A stretch of 64,000 nucleotides of DNA. It comes from Pseudarthrobacter sp. NIBRBAC000502770. GTDB lineage: Bacteria > Actinomycetota > Actinomycetes > Actinomycetales > Micrococcaceae. This document shows, in pieces, positions 34,033 through 42,835 of the stretch. The notes below the pieces were generated by a model. The model ran no database searches, was not told the origin of the DNA, and saw only the letters and a program-made list of their open reading frames with translations. The translations under genes and the position numbers were made by a program. How positions within the stretch are numbered: position 1 is the stretch's first letter; every line of letters starts with the position of its first letter. Location of the stretch: the NCBI RefSeq assembly GCF_006517815.1, contig NZ_CP041198.1:3162001-3226000 (forward strand). The letters run 5' to 3'.

Positions 34033-34872
34033 TTGGGAGTGAACAATCCCGGACGGCGCAAGGAACTGGGCCTCTTCCTGCGGGCCAGGCGCGACCAGGC
34101 GCTGCGGGCTGACTACGGCCTGCCGCCCGTCGGCCGCACCCGTGAGCGGGGGCTCCGCCGCGAGGAAGTGGCGTTCCTTTCCGGCGTCAGCGTCACCTGG
34201 TACACGTGGCTGGAGCAAGGGCGGGACATTAGCCCTTCCCGGCAGGTTTTGGAGGCCATCAGCCGTGCGCTGCATTTGTCCAGCACCGGCCTGGGCTACG
34301 TACTGTCGCTGGGCGGCTATGCCACCGCGGCGCCCGCCGGGCCGGCAGCCGATACCGCGCCGCCCCACATCCAGCGCCTCCTGGACGCCCTCGATCCCAA
34401 TCCATCCTTCGCGTTGTTTCCGGACTGGGGCGTGGCCGGGTGGAACACGGCTTACGCGGCGTTGTATCCCAATATCGCCAAGGTGCCGGCGGCAGACCGG
34501 AATCTGTTGTGGCTGGTGTTCACCGACCCGTATGTCAGGAACCTCCTGCCGGACTGGGAGACCACCAGCAAGCGGTTCCTGGCCGAGTTCCGGGCCGAAA
34601 CCGGGCAGCGGCTGGGCGATCCGGACATCCAGTACCAGGTGGAACGGCTCAAGGAAGCGAGCCCGGAGTTCCGGCAGGGCTGGGACCTTTACGACATCCT
34701 GGGTTTCGAGTCCCGCGAGCGTCTGTTCCACCACCCCGCCGTGGGTGTGCTCCAGCTGGAACACCACCAGGTGTCGCCATCGGACCGGCCGGACCTGCAC
34801 ATCGTGGTTTATACGCCGGCCCCGGGCAGCGGCGCCGCGGCGCAGATGAAGTCGCTCCTGGCAGCAGCCTAA
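34033..34872 (+). CDS. XRE-family regulator with MmyB-like ligand-binding domain
   Basis: A 279-residue paralogue of the 22.6-kb regulator. The helix-turn-helix is [30 protein letters not shown]; the MmyB domain includes [40 protein letters not shown], and [20 protein letters not shown] 34033 or GTG 34039 could be the start; both lack a strong ribosome site. It is divergent from ilvD and convergent with the M20 gene, overlapping its stop by a few bases. The target is unknown; no oxidoreductase is adjacent, unlike the other copy. Confidence 0.82.
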   Translation: MGVNNPGRRKELGLFLRARRDQALRADYGLPPVGRTRERGLRREEVAFLSGVSVTWYTWLEQGRDISPSRQVLEAISRALHLSSTGLGYVLSLGGYATAAPAGPAADTAPPHIQRLLDALDPNPSFALFPDWGVAGWNTAYAALYPNIAKVPAADRNLLWLVFTDPYVRNLLPDWETTSKRFLAEFRAETGQRLGDPDIQYQVERLKEASPEFRQGWDLYDILGFESRERLFHHPAVGVLQLEHHQVSPSDRPDLHIVVYTPAPGSGAAAQMKSLLAAA

Positions 34873-36104
34873 CCGGGCGGCACTGCGAGGTAGGCGAGCG
34901 CGGCCGCCGCCTGGGCCCGCGTTGCCACGGCGAGGGTGGGGTCGACGGCAGGGAGGAACGACGGCGAGTGGTTGGCCGGGATATCGGCGTCCACCGTGCC
35001 GTTCGCCACCGCCCGCCGGTAGGTTTCCGGCGGCACGGAGCCCACCACCCAGTACACGTACGGAATTCCGAAGGCGTCGGGGATCCGGCTGAAATCCTCG
35101 GACGCTGTCTGCGGGGCAGTCTGGTAGACGGCATCCGCGCCGAAGGCCTGCGTGAATGCGGCGGCCACCCGGGCGTTGGCTTCCGGATCGTTGCTGGTCA
35201 GCGGGTACTGGTCGTAGTACTCGAACTCCGGCTCCTGGGGCGAGCCCGCAGCTGCACACTCACCTCGAACGATCCGCTCGATCGCAGCCATGATGACGGC
35301 ACGCAAATCCACGTCGTAGGTGCGGAGGTTGAGCAGCAGCTCGGCCCGGTCCGGGATGATGTTCGCCGTGGCGCCCGCCCGCAGGGAGCCGACGGTCAGC
35401 ACGGCGAACTTCCCCGGCATGGTTTCTCGGGACACGACGGTCTGGAGGCGGAGGACGATCGAGGCGGCGAGCACCACCGGATCAACCGCCTTGTGCGGCA
35501 TCGAGCCGTGGGCACCCCGGCCGTGGACGGTGATCCGGACTGAATCACCTGCCGAGAGGATGGGACCCGGCGTAGTGCCGATGGTTCCCGCCTCGGTGGG
35601 CATGACGTGCTGGGCCAGCGCCACGTCCGGCCGCGGGATCCCGGCGGCCAGGCCGTCGTCGAGCATTGCCTGCGAGCCCGCCGCCGTTTCCTCCGCCGGC
35701 TGGAAGAGGGCGGTGTAGGTTCCCCGCCAGGCATCCCGATGGTCGGCGAGGTACTTGGCCGCCCCGAGCAGGGCCACCACATGCATGTCGTGCCCGCAGG
35801 CGTGCATTACCCCCGCGTTGGCGGAGGCGTAGCTCGCGCCTGTTGCCTCCGTGACCGGAAGCGCGTCCATGTCCGCCCGGGCCAGGACACCAGGGCCGGT
35901 CCCGTTGGCAAGCACACCCACCACGCCGGTACCGCCAAAGTGCCGGACATCGAAGCCCCAGGCGGCCAGCTTCTCCGCAACTGCTGCGGAGGTCTGGTGT
36001 TCGGCGAGGCCGAGTTCCGGATTCCGGTGCAGCTGTTCATAGAACGGGACCTGCCAGTCCAGCTCCTGCCCGATGCCTTCCGCAGTGTTGTTGGCCAGTT
36101 CCAT
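34869..36104 (-). CDS. M20-family amidohydrolase
   Basis: A 411-residue zinc-dependent amidohydrolase. Motifs are ARADMDALPVTEATG, MHACGHDMHVVALLGAAKYL, FQPAEETAAGSQAMLDDG, and the lid-dimerisation segment GRGAHGSMPHKAVDPVVLA. These match the amidohydrolase/hippurate hydrolase/IAA-amino-acid hydrolase branch (peptidase M20D) acting on N-acyl or N-carbamoyl amino acids. ATG 36104 has GGAAGGAG upstream; frame further upstream is not used. It is third in a three-gene block after the PuuE-like deacetylase and NCS1 permease. Confidence 0.85.
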   Translation of the reverse strand: MELANNTAEGIGQELDWQVPFYEQLHRNPELGLAEHQTSAAVAEKLAAWGFDVRHFGGTGVVGVLANGTGPGVLARADMDALPVTEATGASYASANAGVMHACGHDMHVVALLGAAKYLADHRDAWRGTYTALFQPAEETAAGSQAMLDDGLAAGIPRPDVALAQHVMPTEAGTIGTTPGPILSAGDSVRITVHGRGAHGSMPHKAVDPVVLAASIVLRLQTVVSRETMPGKFAVLTVGSLRAGATANIIPDRAELLLNLRTYDVDLRAVIMAAIERIVRGECAAAGSPQEPEFEYYDQYPLTSNDPEANARVAAAFTQAFGADAVYQTAPQTASEDFSRIPDAFGIPYVYWVVGSVPPETYRRAVANGTVDADIPANHSPSFLPAVDPTLAVATRAQAAAALAYLAVPPG

Positions 36105-36187
36105 GTGAAGTCTCCTTCCGGCCGGCGCTGCCAGCCCTCCCGGCCACATTAGGCAGCACCGGTGGATGGTGTCCATGGGCAACTAAA

Positions 36188-36223
36188 AGCGGCCAGCGGC
36201 GGGTAATCCCGCTGCCGGCCGCT
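36188..36223 (-). terminator. Hairpin terminator after the deacetylase gene
   Basis: Arms 36188-36203 and 36208-36223 (AGCGGCCAGCGGCGGG and near complement, one mismatch and one G-U), loop TAAT. It would separate the deacetylase gene from the M20 gene. Confidence 0.55.
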
Positions 36224-36239
36224 TCCCTTGCCACGGACG

Positions 36240-37187
36240 CTAGGCCAGCACCCCCTGCCGCACGACGGCCGGCTTGAACTGTGCACCCGCGCCCGGGAAT
36301 ACCGGCACCTCGATCCGTGCGTGTGTGTGGACCTCGGTGACCGTGGCCTTTGTGTGCCGGGCAATGTCCTCCATGGTGGTCACCCACATGCCGTCCATAG
36401 CCTTTACCCGCTCCATCAGCTGCTCCAGCGCGACGGCCTTGGAGGGGCGGCCGGAAATGAAGGGGTGGTTGGTGAGGACGAAGCAGCTGCCCTGGGAATG
36501 GTGGGCTTCGGCTTCGAGCGTCCACATTTCCAGGACCTTCGCCGGGCTCTCGATCACGCCACTGCCGGTGACTCCGGGGTAGAACGCGTACTGCTCCCAG
36601 TCGTCAAGGGTCCAGTCCACAGGAATCTCCACGATGTCCCGGGGATCGTCCGCGGCGACGGCGAAGCGGTAGGGGGCGTCGCCGTCGAGCAGGCTCGAAT
36701 CGTAGAGGAAGCCGCGGTCCGCCAGGAGGCCCGGAGAGTGCCAGTTGAGCTCCCACCAGGGCGCCCGGTAGCCCACGGGCCGGACACCTGCGACTTTGGC
36801 CAGCGCCTCCAGGCCGCGGTCGATGTAGCTGGCCTCGGTGGCGGCGTCGATGCCCTGCATGGGCTCGTGCAGGTAGCCGTGGTGGGCCACCTCGTGGCCG
36901 CCGTCAACAATCTGCCGGACCACGTCGGGGTAGGACTCGGCGGTGAAACCGGGGATGAAGAAGGTGGCCTGGATTTCCTGGCGGGCCAGGATGGCGAGCA
37001 GCCTCGGAACCGCGATCTTGGGGCCATAGGACTGGTGGCTCATAAGCGACATGCGCCGGGTGCTGGTGGGATCGTGGGCGATCGTGCAGGACTCGGCGTC
37101 CACATCGAAGGTGAAGGACGCTGCGGCCTTGAAGCCTTCGGGCCAGGTGATGGGGTGCAGGGGGTCCGCGATGGCGGGCTGGTTCAC
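36240..37187 (-). CDS. PuuE/allantoinase-like polysaccharide-deacetylase-family protein
   Basis: A 315-residue NodB-like fold. Marks include AASFTFDVDAES near the start, ATFFIPGFTAESYPDVV, HEVAHHGYLHEP with metal histidines, YRAPWWELNW, and LTNHPFISGR. PuuE-type members hydrolyse cyclic amides such as allantoin without metal, and a Pseudomonas cyclic-imide hydrolase belongs to this family. Beside an NCS1 permease (allantoin/hydantoin/uracil type) and M20 amidohydrolase, a ring-opening role on a cyclic ureide or imide is more likely than a polysaccharide role. Chitin-type deacetylation remains possible. Confidence 0.78.
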   Translation of the reverse strand: MNQPAIADPLHPITWPEGFKAAASFTFDVDAESCTIAHDPTSTRRMSLMSHQSYGPKIAVPRLLAILARQEIQATFFIPGFTAESYPDVVRQIVDGGHEVAHHGYLHEPMQGIDAATEASYIDRGLEALAKVAGVRPVGYRAPWWELNWHSPGLLADRGFLYDSSLLDGDAPYRFAVAADDPRDIVEIPVDWTLDDWEQYAFYPGVTGSGVIESPAKVLEMWTLEAEAHHSQGSCFVLTNHPFISGRPSKAVALEQLMERVKAMDGMWVTTMEDIARHTKATVTEVHTHARIEVPVFPGAGAQFKPAVVRQGVLA

Positions 37188-37200
37188 GGGAAATCCTTTC

Positions 37201-37221
37201 GGCGGGCGCTGGGCGCCCGCC
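37201..37221 (-). terminator. Short GC hairpin between permease and deacetylase genes
   Basis: Arms 37201-37208 and 37214-37221 (GGCGGGCG and complement), 5-base loop. It lies in the 55-base gap and may be a processing or partial attenuation signal within the operon. Confidence 0.5.
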
Positions 37222-37242
37222 TGGTTCTACGGGATGGTGAGC

Positions 37243-38811
37243 TTAGAGGGCGGGAAGGACGGGCGTGCTTTCCGCGCCTTTGCTCTCTGCTTCCGGAGCG
37301 GCTGCGGCGTCAGGGGCGGCTTCCGCCTGCTGCGTGGTGCGCGGCTCGAGGGCGAGGTAGCGGATGTGCTGGCGCGGGCCGAGGATGGCGTACACCCCGG
37401 CGCTGGTCAGGCCGCCGGCCAGCCAGGACAGGTCCCAGCCGCCCAGGGCCACGGCGATGGGGCCCTGCATGATGGGGATCAGGCCGTACATGAACAGCCA
37501 CGTTGCGAAGATCCCGGCCACGAGGGAGATGACGCCGGCGAAGTTGACCACCGGCAGCCGCTTCGTGCCGACGCCGTCGAACAGCCGGTCGGTTCCGCCC
37601 GGCCAGCGCTTCTCCAGCCAGAAGTAGTGCACCAGCATGATTCCGCCCCAGGCGGCCACCCAGGCCACCAGGCCGATCAGCCAGGCGTCGAGTACTGCGG
37701 CGAAGTCCTCCTGGAAGATGAAGAAGACGACGGCGGCGAGCGAGAAGACGCCGACGAACAGGTTGAGCTTGCGGCGGCTGATGGAGATGTCCAGGGCCTG
37801 GGTGGCCACTGAGAACGTGTAGATGTTCAGGATATTGGTGGCAATGGGGCCGTGGAGCACCATCAGCAGTACTGGCAGCGCCATGGCGCCGAAGTTCAGA
37901 ACGATCAGCTTGCCGGGGTCGATCTCGCCGCTGTTGGTGGCGAGGCTTGCACCCAGGACGCCGAGCCACACCACGGGGATGAACTGTCCCAGTACCGAAG
38001 CGAGGTAGACCTTTTTCTTGGGGACGCTGGTGCTGACGAACCGGGAGTAGTCCGCGGCGTAGGTGAACCAGGTGATGCCCCAGCCGATGCCGATGGCGGT
38101 CATGACGGCACTCATGGCGGCGATGCGCTCGGAGCCTTCCAGGACGGCGCCGGCAGGACCGGCGTAGCTCCAGTCAATGTCCATACCGAACCACGCCACC
38201 GCGGACATGACGGCCAGGATGAGGATGGTGGGCGGTACGGTCCATTTTTCAAAGGCGGCAATCGCCTTGTAGCCGAACCAGGCGATGGCCACCTGGAGCG
38301 CCATGATGAAGGTGGCGACGCCGATCTTCCAGGCATAGTTGGGGGCGTCCGGGTCAACCCAGCCGAGGGTTCCGAAAAGTGCCATGACCAGGTCCAGGAT
38401 GATCCAGGTGTTTACTGCGCACCAGCCGATCACGAGCAGGGCCTGGATGGCGGCCGGCAGGTAGTTGCCGCGCCGGCCGAATGCCGCCCGGGCCAGGACC
38501 ATGCCGGTGGCTCCGGTCTTCTGGCCCAGGAGGACGAAGCAGCCAAAGAGCAGCATGCCGATGAGGTTGCCCAGCACCAGGACGGTGATGGTGTCCGCCA
38601 ACCCGAGTCCCAGCTGGATCCCGAGTGCCCCCAGCACCCAGTTGATGGGTGCCAGGTTGGCGCCGGCCCAGATCCAGAACTGGCCGGATACCTTGCGTGT
38701 GCGTGCTGATTCGGGGATGGGCTGCAGCCAGGCTTCGTGGTCCACGGCGTTGTGGTCCTCTGTGGCCTGGGCAGGTTGGCCGTGCGTGGCTGTTGAAAGC
38801 TTTTCTTGCAT
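37243..38811 (-). CDS. NCS1-family permease (cytosine/purine/hydantoin/allantoin type)
   Basis: A 522-residue twelve-helix importer. NCS1 patterns are FWIWAGANLAPINWVLGALGIQLG near the start, VLGNLIGMLLFGCFVLLGQKTGATGMVLARAAFGRRGNYLP, and WCAVNTWIILDLV. The C-terminus is an acidic Pro/Glu-rich tail. GGAGG precedes the ATG at 38811. The natural substrates of this family are nucleobases, hydantoins, thiamine precursors or allantoin. It is divergent from a PucR-type regulator, a family that often controls purine catabolism, which supports a ureide or nucleobase substrate. Confidence 0.86.
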   Translation of the reverse strand: MQEKLSTATHGQPAQATEDHNAVDHEAWLQPIPESARTRKVSGQFWIWAGANLAPINWVLGALGIQLGLGLADTITVLVLGNLIGMLLFGCFVLLGQKTGATGMVLARAAFGRRGNYLPAAIQALLVIGWCAVNTWIILDLVMALFGTLGWVDPDAPNYAWKIGVATFIMALQVAIAWFGYKAIAAFEKWTVPPTILILAVMSAVAWFGMDIDWSYAGPAGAVLEGSERIAAMSAVMTAIGIGWGITWFTYAADYSRFVSTSVPKKKVYLASVLGQFIPVVWLGVLGASLATNSGEIDPGKLIVLNFGAMALPVLLMVLHGPIATNILNIYTFSVATQALDISISRRKLNLFVGVFSLAAVVFFIFQEDFAAVLDAWLIGLVAWVAAWGGIMLVHYFWLEKRWPGGTDRLFDGVGTKRLPVVNFAGVISLVAGIFATWLFMYGLIPIMQGPIAVALGGWDLSWLAGGLTSAGVYAILGPRQHIRYLALEPRTTQQAEAAPDAAAAPEAESKGAESTPVLPAL

Positions 38812-38879
38812 GGGGGCCTCCGTGAGGTGAATAAGTACAAACAAGGCTATGTGGCCCTCATCACAACCAACAAGATACA

Positions 38880-40520
38880 ATGTGTCGAACAAATCCTCCT
38901 CCTACGTTACGGACTGTCGTGTCAGTGTTTCTCGGCGAAATACTCGCCCACCCCGCCCTTGCCGCCGCAGATCCAGTGGTCCACCCGGAAGGGGTCATGG
39001 CCGACGGGCAGCCGGTCCGCTGGGTGCACTCCAGTGAAGTGCTGGACATCGCTCCCCTGCTGCGCGGCGGTGAACTGCTGCTCTGCGGCGGGATCACCCT
39101 GGCCACCGCCACCCCGGCCAAACGCGGGGATTACGTCCGCGAACTGGCGCAGCGGGGCGTCGCAGCCCTGGCCATCGAGACCGGTGGCGCGCTGCCGGAA
39201 ATCCCTGCCGACATGCTTCAGAAGGCTGAGGAGTACGGCCTCCCCGTGGTGGAACTGCGGAAGGTGGTGCCGTTCGTCGGCGTCATGCAGGCCATCAATT
39301 CCATGCTGGTCAGCGAGTCCGTGGGGCACCTGCAACAGGCAGATGCCGCGACGCGCGCCATGGCCGCCGAACTTGCCCACGGCGCGGCACTGGACAAGAT
39401 CCTCGGCGTACTGGCCGGCATCACCGCGTCAGCCGTAAAACTCACTTCCCCGTGGGGCGTCACCATGGGTAGCGCGGTCCCGGACGGCTGGAACGACGGG
39501 GCGGACGCGGATGCCGGCGAAGGAACAGAGGACGACGACGGCATCGCACCGGGCGGGCACGGCGGCTTCTACGCGGTGGCCGACGGAACGGTGATCACCG
39601 TGGACATCCCCGTGCGCGGGGTCCTGATGGGGCGGCTGGAGGTACATGTGCCCGGCGCTGCGGACGCGGCCCTTGCCCAGGTGGCCGGAGAGCGGGCCGT
39701 GGACATCCTGGGCCTGGCACTCCTGCAGCACACACCCCCGGGGCTGCATGCCCTGGCAGGTGCCGAACTGATGCGCGCCGTGCTCAATGCCGCGCCGGAG
39801 TGGCGCCTGGAGCAGCTGGCCCCCGGCGCGGGTTTCCCCACGGACTCCCCCGCCGTGGTGGCAGCCATCCATGCGGCGGCACCTCAGGAGCTGCGCGGCG
39901 CCGTCGAAAATTTCCTAAGCGCGCAGCGGATCCCGTGCGCCGCATACCTGGACGACACCGAACTGGTGGTGATGATCGGGCTGCCATGCACGGAAACTGC
40001 CGGCGAGCGGCGGCAGCTCCTGGAATCCTTGAAGGACCTGGAGGGTGACCACGATGCCGTGATCGCCGTGGGGCCGCTGGCCGGCGGGGTGGCGGAGGCG
40101 GCCTGGTCACTGGCGGAAGCGCGGCGCGCCCTGGAGGTACGGCAGATCCAGCGCAGGAACGCATCGGCGCGCAGGCGGCACCCGGCACGCGGCCTGGTGG
40201 TGCTGGACGCCCAGGACACCGCCGTGGAAAGCCTGGCCCTGACATGCCTGGATGCCTCATCCCGGGAGGCGTTCATCAACAGGCAGTTGCGGGCGGTCCT
40301 GGAACACGATGCGCTGCGCCAGTCCCAGCTGCTCGAGACCCTGCAGGTGTGGCTGGACTCCGGCTGCAACACCGCGCAGTCGGCGCGCGAACTGCACCTT
40401 GAGCGGCAGTCGATGCACCACCGGCTGCAGCGGATTTTCGATCTCTGCGGCGGCGATCCGCGAGGCACCGGGCGGCTGGCGGCCCTGCATCTGGCGGCGC
40501 GGATGGCCGGGCTGCCCTGA
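38880..40520 (+). CDS. PucR-family transcriptional regulator
   Basis: A 546-residue regulator: an N-terminal purine-catabolism regulatory domain (about residues 15-130, DIAPLLRGGELLLCGG), a middle GGDEF-like or GAF-like segment, and a C-terminal PucR helix-turn-helix (LLETLQVWLDSGCNTAQSARELHLERQSMHHRLQRIFDLCG). It matches the PucR/CdaR-type activator class. Start: ATG 38880 lacks a ribosome-binding site and GTGs at 38919 and 38925 would also give a full domain, so a leaderless or later start is possible. It is divergent from the NCS1 permease and probably regulates it. Confidence 0.84.
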   Translation: MCRTNPPPTLRTVVSVFLGEILAHPALAAADPVVHPEGVMADGQPVRWVHSSEVLDIAPLLRGGELLLCGGITLATATPAKRGDYVRELAQRGVAALAIETGGALPEIPADMLQKAEEYGLPVVELRKVVPFVGVMQAINSMLVSESVGHLQQADAATRAMAAELAHGAALDKILGVLAGITASAVKLTSPWGVTMGSAVPDGWNDGADADAGEGTEDDDGIAPGGHGGFYAVADGTVITVDIPVRGVLMGRLEVHVPGAADAALAQVAGERAVDILGLALLQHTPPGLHALAGAELMRAVLNAAPEWRLEQLAPGAGFPTDSPAVVAAIHAAAPQELRGAVENFLSAQRIPCAAYLDDTELVVMIGLPCTETAGERRQLLESLKDLEGDHDAVIAVGPLAGGVAEAAWSLAEARRALEVRQIQRRNASARRRHPARGLVVLDAQDTAVESLALTCLDASSREAFINRQLRAVLEHDALRQSQLLETLQVWLDSGCNTAQSARELHLERQSMHHRLQRIFDLCGGDPRGTGRLAALHLAARMAGLP

Positions 40521-40562
40521 GCTGGAACCGGCGCCGGGGATGGACTGCGCCCGCCGGCCGCC

Positions 40563-41399
40563 TCAGCTGGCCGGCCGGCCACCCAGCCGCGTGGTCACCT
40601 TGGCGGCGGCGGCCACGCAGGCCTCGCCCAGGCTCTCGAACTGCTCCTTGGACACCCTGAACCGCGGCGCTGGAATCAGGACGGCCGCCACCACGTCGCC
40701 GCGGTGGTCCCGGACAGGCGCGGCCACGCCCACTTCGTCCATGGACGATTCGCCGTAGTTCCCCGCCCATCCCCGCTGCCCAACCTCCTGGAGCCGGGCC
40801 TCGTAGGCCGCCAGGCCGTCGTCGTCCAGCCCCGGGAATGTGATGGTGCCGCTCTTCAGCAACTCCCGCACCCGCTCGCCGGGAAGGGTGGACAGGAAAA
40901 CTTGGACGGAAGCGCTCATGGCGTCACGGTAGCGGGCACCCAGCGGGGTGGTGTGCTTGATCTGGTGGTGGCTGGCGATCTGCTCCACGCAGATGGCTTC
41001 GTCTCCGTTCCAGAGCATGAGGGCGCTGGTCTCTCCGGTCTGCTCGGTCAGCTGCCGCAGGACGGGATAGGCCACGCGGCGCTCCTCCATCTCGGCCAGC
41101 AGTGGACCGGCGACGGCAATGAGCCCCAGGCCCAACCTGAACCGCTTGGTTTCCGGGTCGCGTTCCACCAGGTTTTCCTGCTCGAACGTGGCCAGGATCC
41201 GGGAGACGCTGCTCTTGTGCATGCCCACGCGGTTGGCGATTTCCGTTACGCCCAGCAGGGGTTCGTCGGCGGTGAAGGTGCGCAGGACGGCGATGGCGTT
41301 GACGACGACGGAGGCGCCTTTGGCATCAGTCCCGCCATTGGTGCCGGCTCCGCTGGCGCTGGTGTCGGAGGTTTGTGCAGGAGTCATGGTGGAGACCAT
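40563..41399 (-). CDS. IclR-family transcriptional regulator
   Basis: A 278-residue regulator with helix-turn-helix at about residues 32-90 (LGVTEIANRVGMHKSSVSRILATFEQENLVERD) and a C-terminal IclR ligand domain (YPVLRQLTEQTGETSALMLWNGDEAICVEQIAS, GARYRDAMSASVQVFLSTLP, SSMDEVGVAAPVRDHRGDVVAAVLIPAPRFR). AGGGA stands before the ATG at 41399. It follows the creatinase gene and its terminator on the same strand and is likely the local regulator of the creatine genes. Confidence 0.88.
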   Translation of the reverse strand: MVSTMTPAQTSDTSASGAGTNGGTDAKGASVVVNAIAVLRTFTADEPLLGVTEIANRVGMHKSSVSRILATFEQENLVERDPETKRFRLGLGLIAVAGPLLAEMEERRVAYPVLRQLTEQTGETSALMLWNGDEAICVEQIASHHQIKHTTPLGARYRDAMSASVQVFLSTLPGERVRELLKSGTITFPGLDDDGLAAYEARLQEVGQRGWAGNYGESSMDEVGVAAPVRDHRGDVVAAVLIPAPRFRVSKEQFESLGEACVAAAAKVTTRLGGRPAS

Positions 41400-41428
41400 C
41401 TTTCCCTATCGTTGGCGGCAGACGCCGA

Positions 41429-41457
41429 AAGCGGCGCCGTGAAACACGGCGCCGCTT
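41429..41457 (-). terminator. Perfect hairpin after creatinase gene
   Basis: Arms 41429-41441 and 41445-41457 (AAGCGGCGCCGTG and complement), 3-base loop. It separates the creatinase and IclR genes. Confidence 0.7.
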
Positions 41458-41472
41458 CGGCTGTTCAGTGGG

Positions 41473-42729
41473 TTATGCCTCGATGATGTTCTTCTCCGGG
41501 CCGAACGGGAACTTGGTGATGTTCTCCACGGAGTTGTCCTCGCCGATGACCAGGATGTCGTGCTCGCGGTAGCCGCCGGCTCCGGGCTGGCCGTCAGCCA
41601 CGGTGATCATGGGCTCCATGGAGACCACCATGCCTGGCTCCAGGACGGTATCGATGTCCTCGCGCAGCTCCAGGCCGGCTTCACGGCCGTAGTAGTGGCT
41701 GAGGACGCCGAAGGAGTGGCCGTAGCCGAAGGTGCGGTTGGCCAGCAGCCCGTTGCTGATGTAGATCTCGTTCAGTTCGGCGGCGATGTCCTTGCACACG
41801 GCGCCGGGCTTGATGAGTTCCAGGCCGCGCTTGTGGACCTCGACGTTGATGTTCCACAGCTCCAGGGAGCGTTCGTCCGGCTGGCCCAGGAAGAGGGTGC
41901 GCTCCAGGGCGGTGTAGTAACCGGAGGTCATGGGGAAGCAGTTGAGCGAGAGGATGTCGCCCTGCTGCAGCTTGCGGGTGGTGGCCCAGTTGTGGGCGCC
42001 GTCGGTGTTGATGCCGGACTGGAACCATACCCAGGTGTCGCGGACTTCCCGGTCCGGGAAGGTCTTGGCGATCTCGTGGACCATGGCTTCGGTGCCGATC
42101 AGGGCAACTTCGTACTCGGAGATGCCTTCACGGATGGCGTTGCGGATGGCTTCGCCGCCGAGGTCGCCGATGCGGGCACCGTGCTTGATGACTTCGATTT
42201 CCTCGGCGGACTTGATCATGCGCTGGCGCATGGCGTCCTGGGAGACGTCCAGCAGCTGGGCGCCGGGGAAGGCGGCGGCGATCTTCTCGCGGGTCAGGCC
42301 CGGGAGGAAGTCGTCCTCGACACCCAGCCGCGTGGCTTTGACGCCGCGCTGGCGCAGGGCTTCCTGGAGGCCGAAGAAGAAGTTGTCGCGGCGCCAGTCG
42401 GTGTAGACGATGTTCTCGCCGTAGGAGGTGCGCCACGGCATGCCGGCGTCGATGTTGGCGGTAACGGTGACCGAGTCGTCGGCGGTGACGACCAGTGCGT
42501 AGTTGCGGCCGAACGTGGTGTACAGGAAGTCGGAGTAGTACTTGATGCCGTGGTAGCTGGTGAGGATGACCGCATCCAGCTCCTTGGCGGCCATGATCTT
42601 GCGGAGGCCGCCGAGGCGGCGCTCGAATTCCGCGTCGGAGAACGTGAGCTTGCCCTTGGTGCCGTTGTGCAGGACCTTGAGGCGCTCGAGTTCGGCGATG
42701 GAGGAGGCGTTGTCGGCAGTGATAGTCAC
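41473..42729 (-). CDS. Creatinase (creatine amidinohydrolase)
   Basis: A 418-residue peptidase-M24-like fold that hydrolyses creatine to sarcosine and urea. Segments YHGIKYYSDFLYTTFGRNYALVV, ENIVYTDWRRDNFF, FQSGINTDGAHNWATTRK, LNCFPMTSGYYTALERTLFL and EAGLELREDIDTVLEPGMVVSMEPMI are nearly the same as Pseudomonas putida creatinase. The catalytic base His232 of that enzyme corresponds to His246 here (DGAHN motif). GTG 42729 with AAAGG upstream is chosen, since the longer frame adds a Gln/His-rich, non-family stretch. It lies 106 bases downstream of an MHS transporter that may import creatine or a relative. No sarcosine oxidase is in the window. Confidence 0.92.
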   Translation of the reverse strand: MTITADNASSIAELERLKVLHNGTKGKLTFSDAEFERRLGGLRKIMAAKELDAVILTSYHGIKYYSDFLYTTFGRNYALVVTADDSVTVTANIDAGMPWRTSYGENIVYTDWRRDNFFFGLQEALRQRGVKATRLGVEDDFLPGLTREKIAAAFPGAQLLDVSQDAMRQRMIKSAEEIEVIKHGARIGDLGGEAIRNAIREGISEYEVALIGTEAMVHEIAKTFPDREVRDTWVWFQSGINTDGAHNWATTRKLQQGDILSLNCFPMTSGYYTALERTLFLGQPDERSLELWNINVEVHKRGLELIKPGAVCKDIAAELNEIYISNGLLANRTFGYGHSFGVLSHYYGREAGLELREDIDTVLEPGMVVSMEPMITVADGQPGAGGYREHDILVIGEDNSVENITKFPFGPEKNIIEA

Positions 42730-42751
42730 GGGTGGTGCCTTTCTAGTGGGT

Positions 42752-42774
42752 GCCAGCTGCTGTTGGTGCAGCTG
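42752..42774 (-). terminator. Hairpin between transporter and creatinase genes
   Basis: CCAGCTGC (42752-42759) pairs with GCAGCTGG (42767-42774) across a 7-base loop. It may reduce read-through into creatinase or protect the upstream mRNA end. Confidence 0.45.
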
Positions 42775-42835
42775 GTGTTGGTGTGCGTAGTGAGGTTGGT
42801 CTGTGTACCCGGATGGGTTGCGGGCCCCTGGTTGG

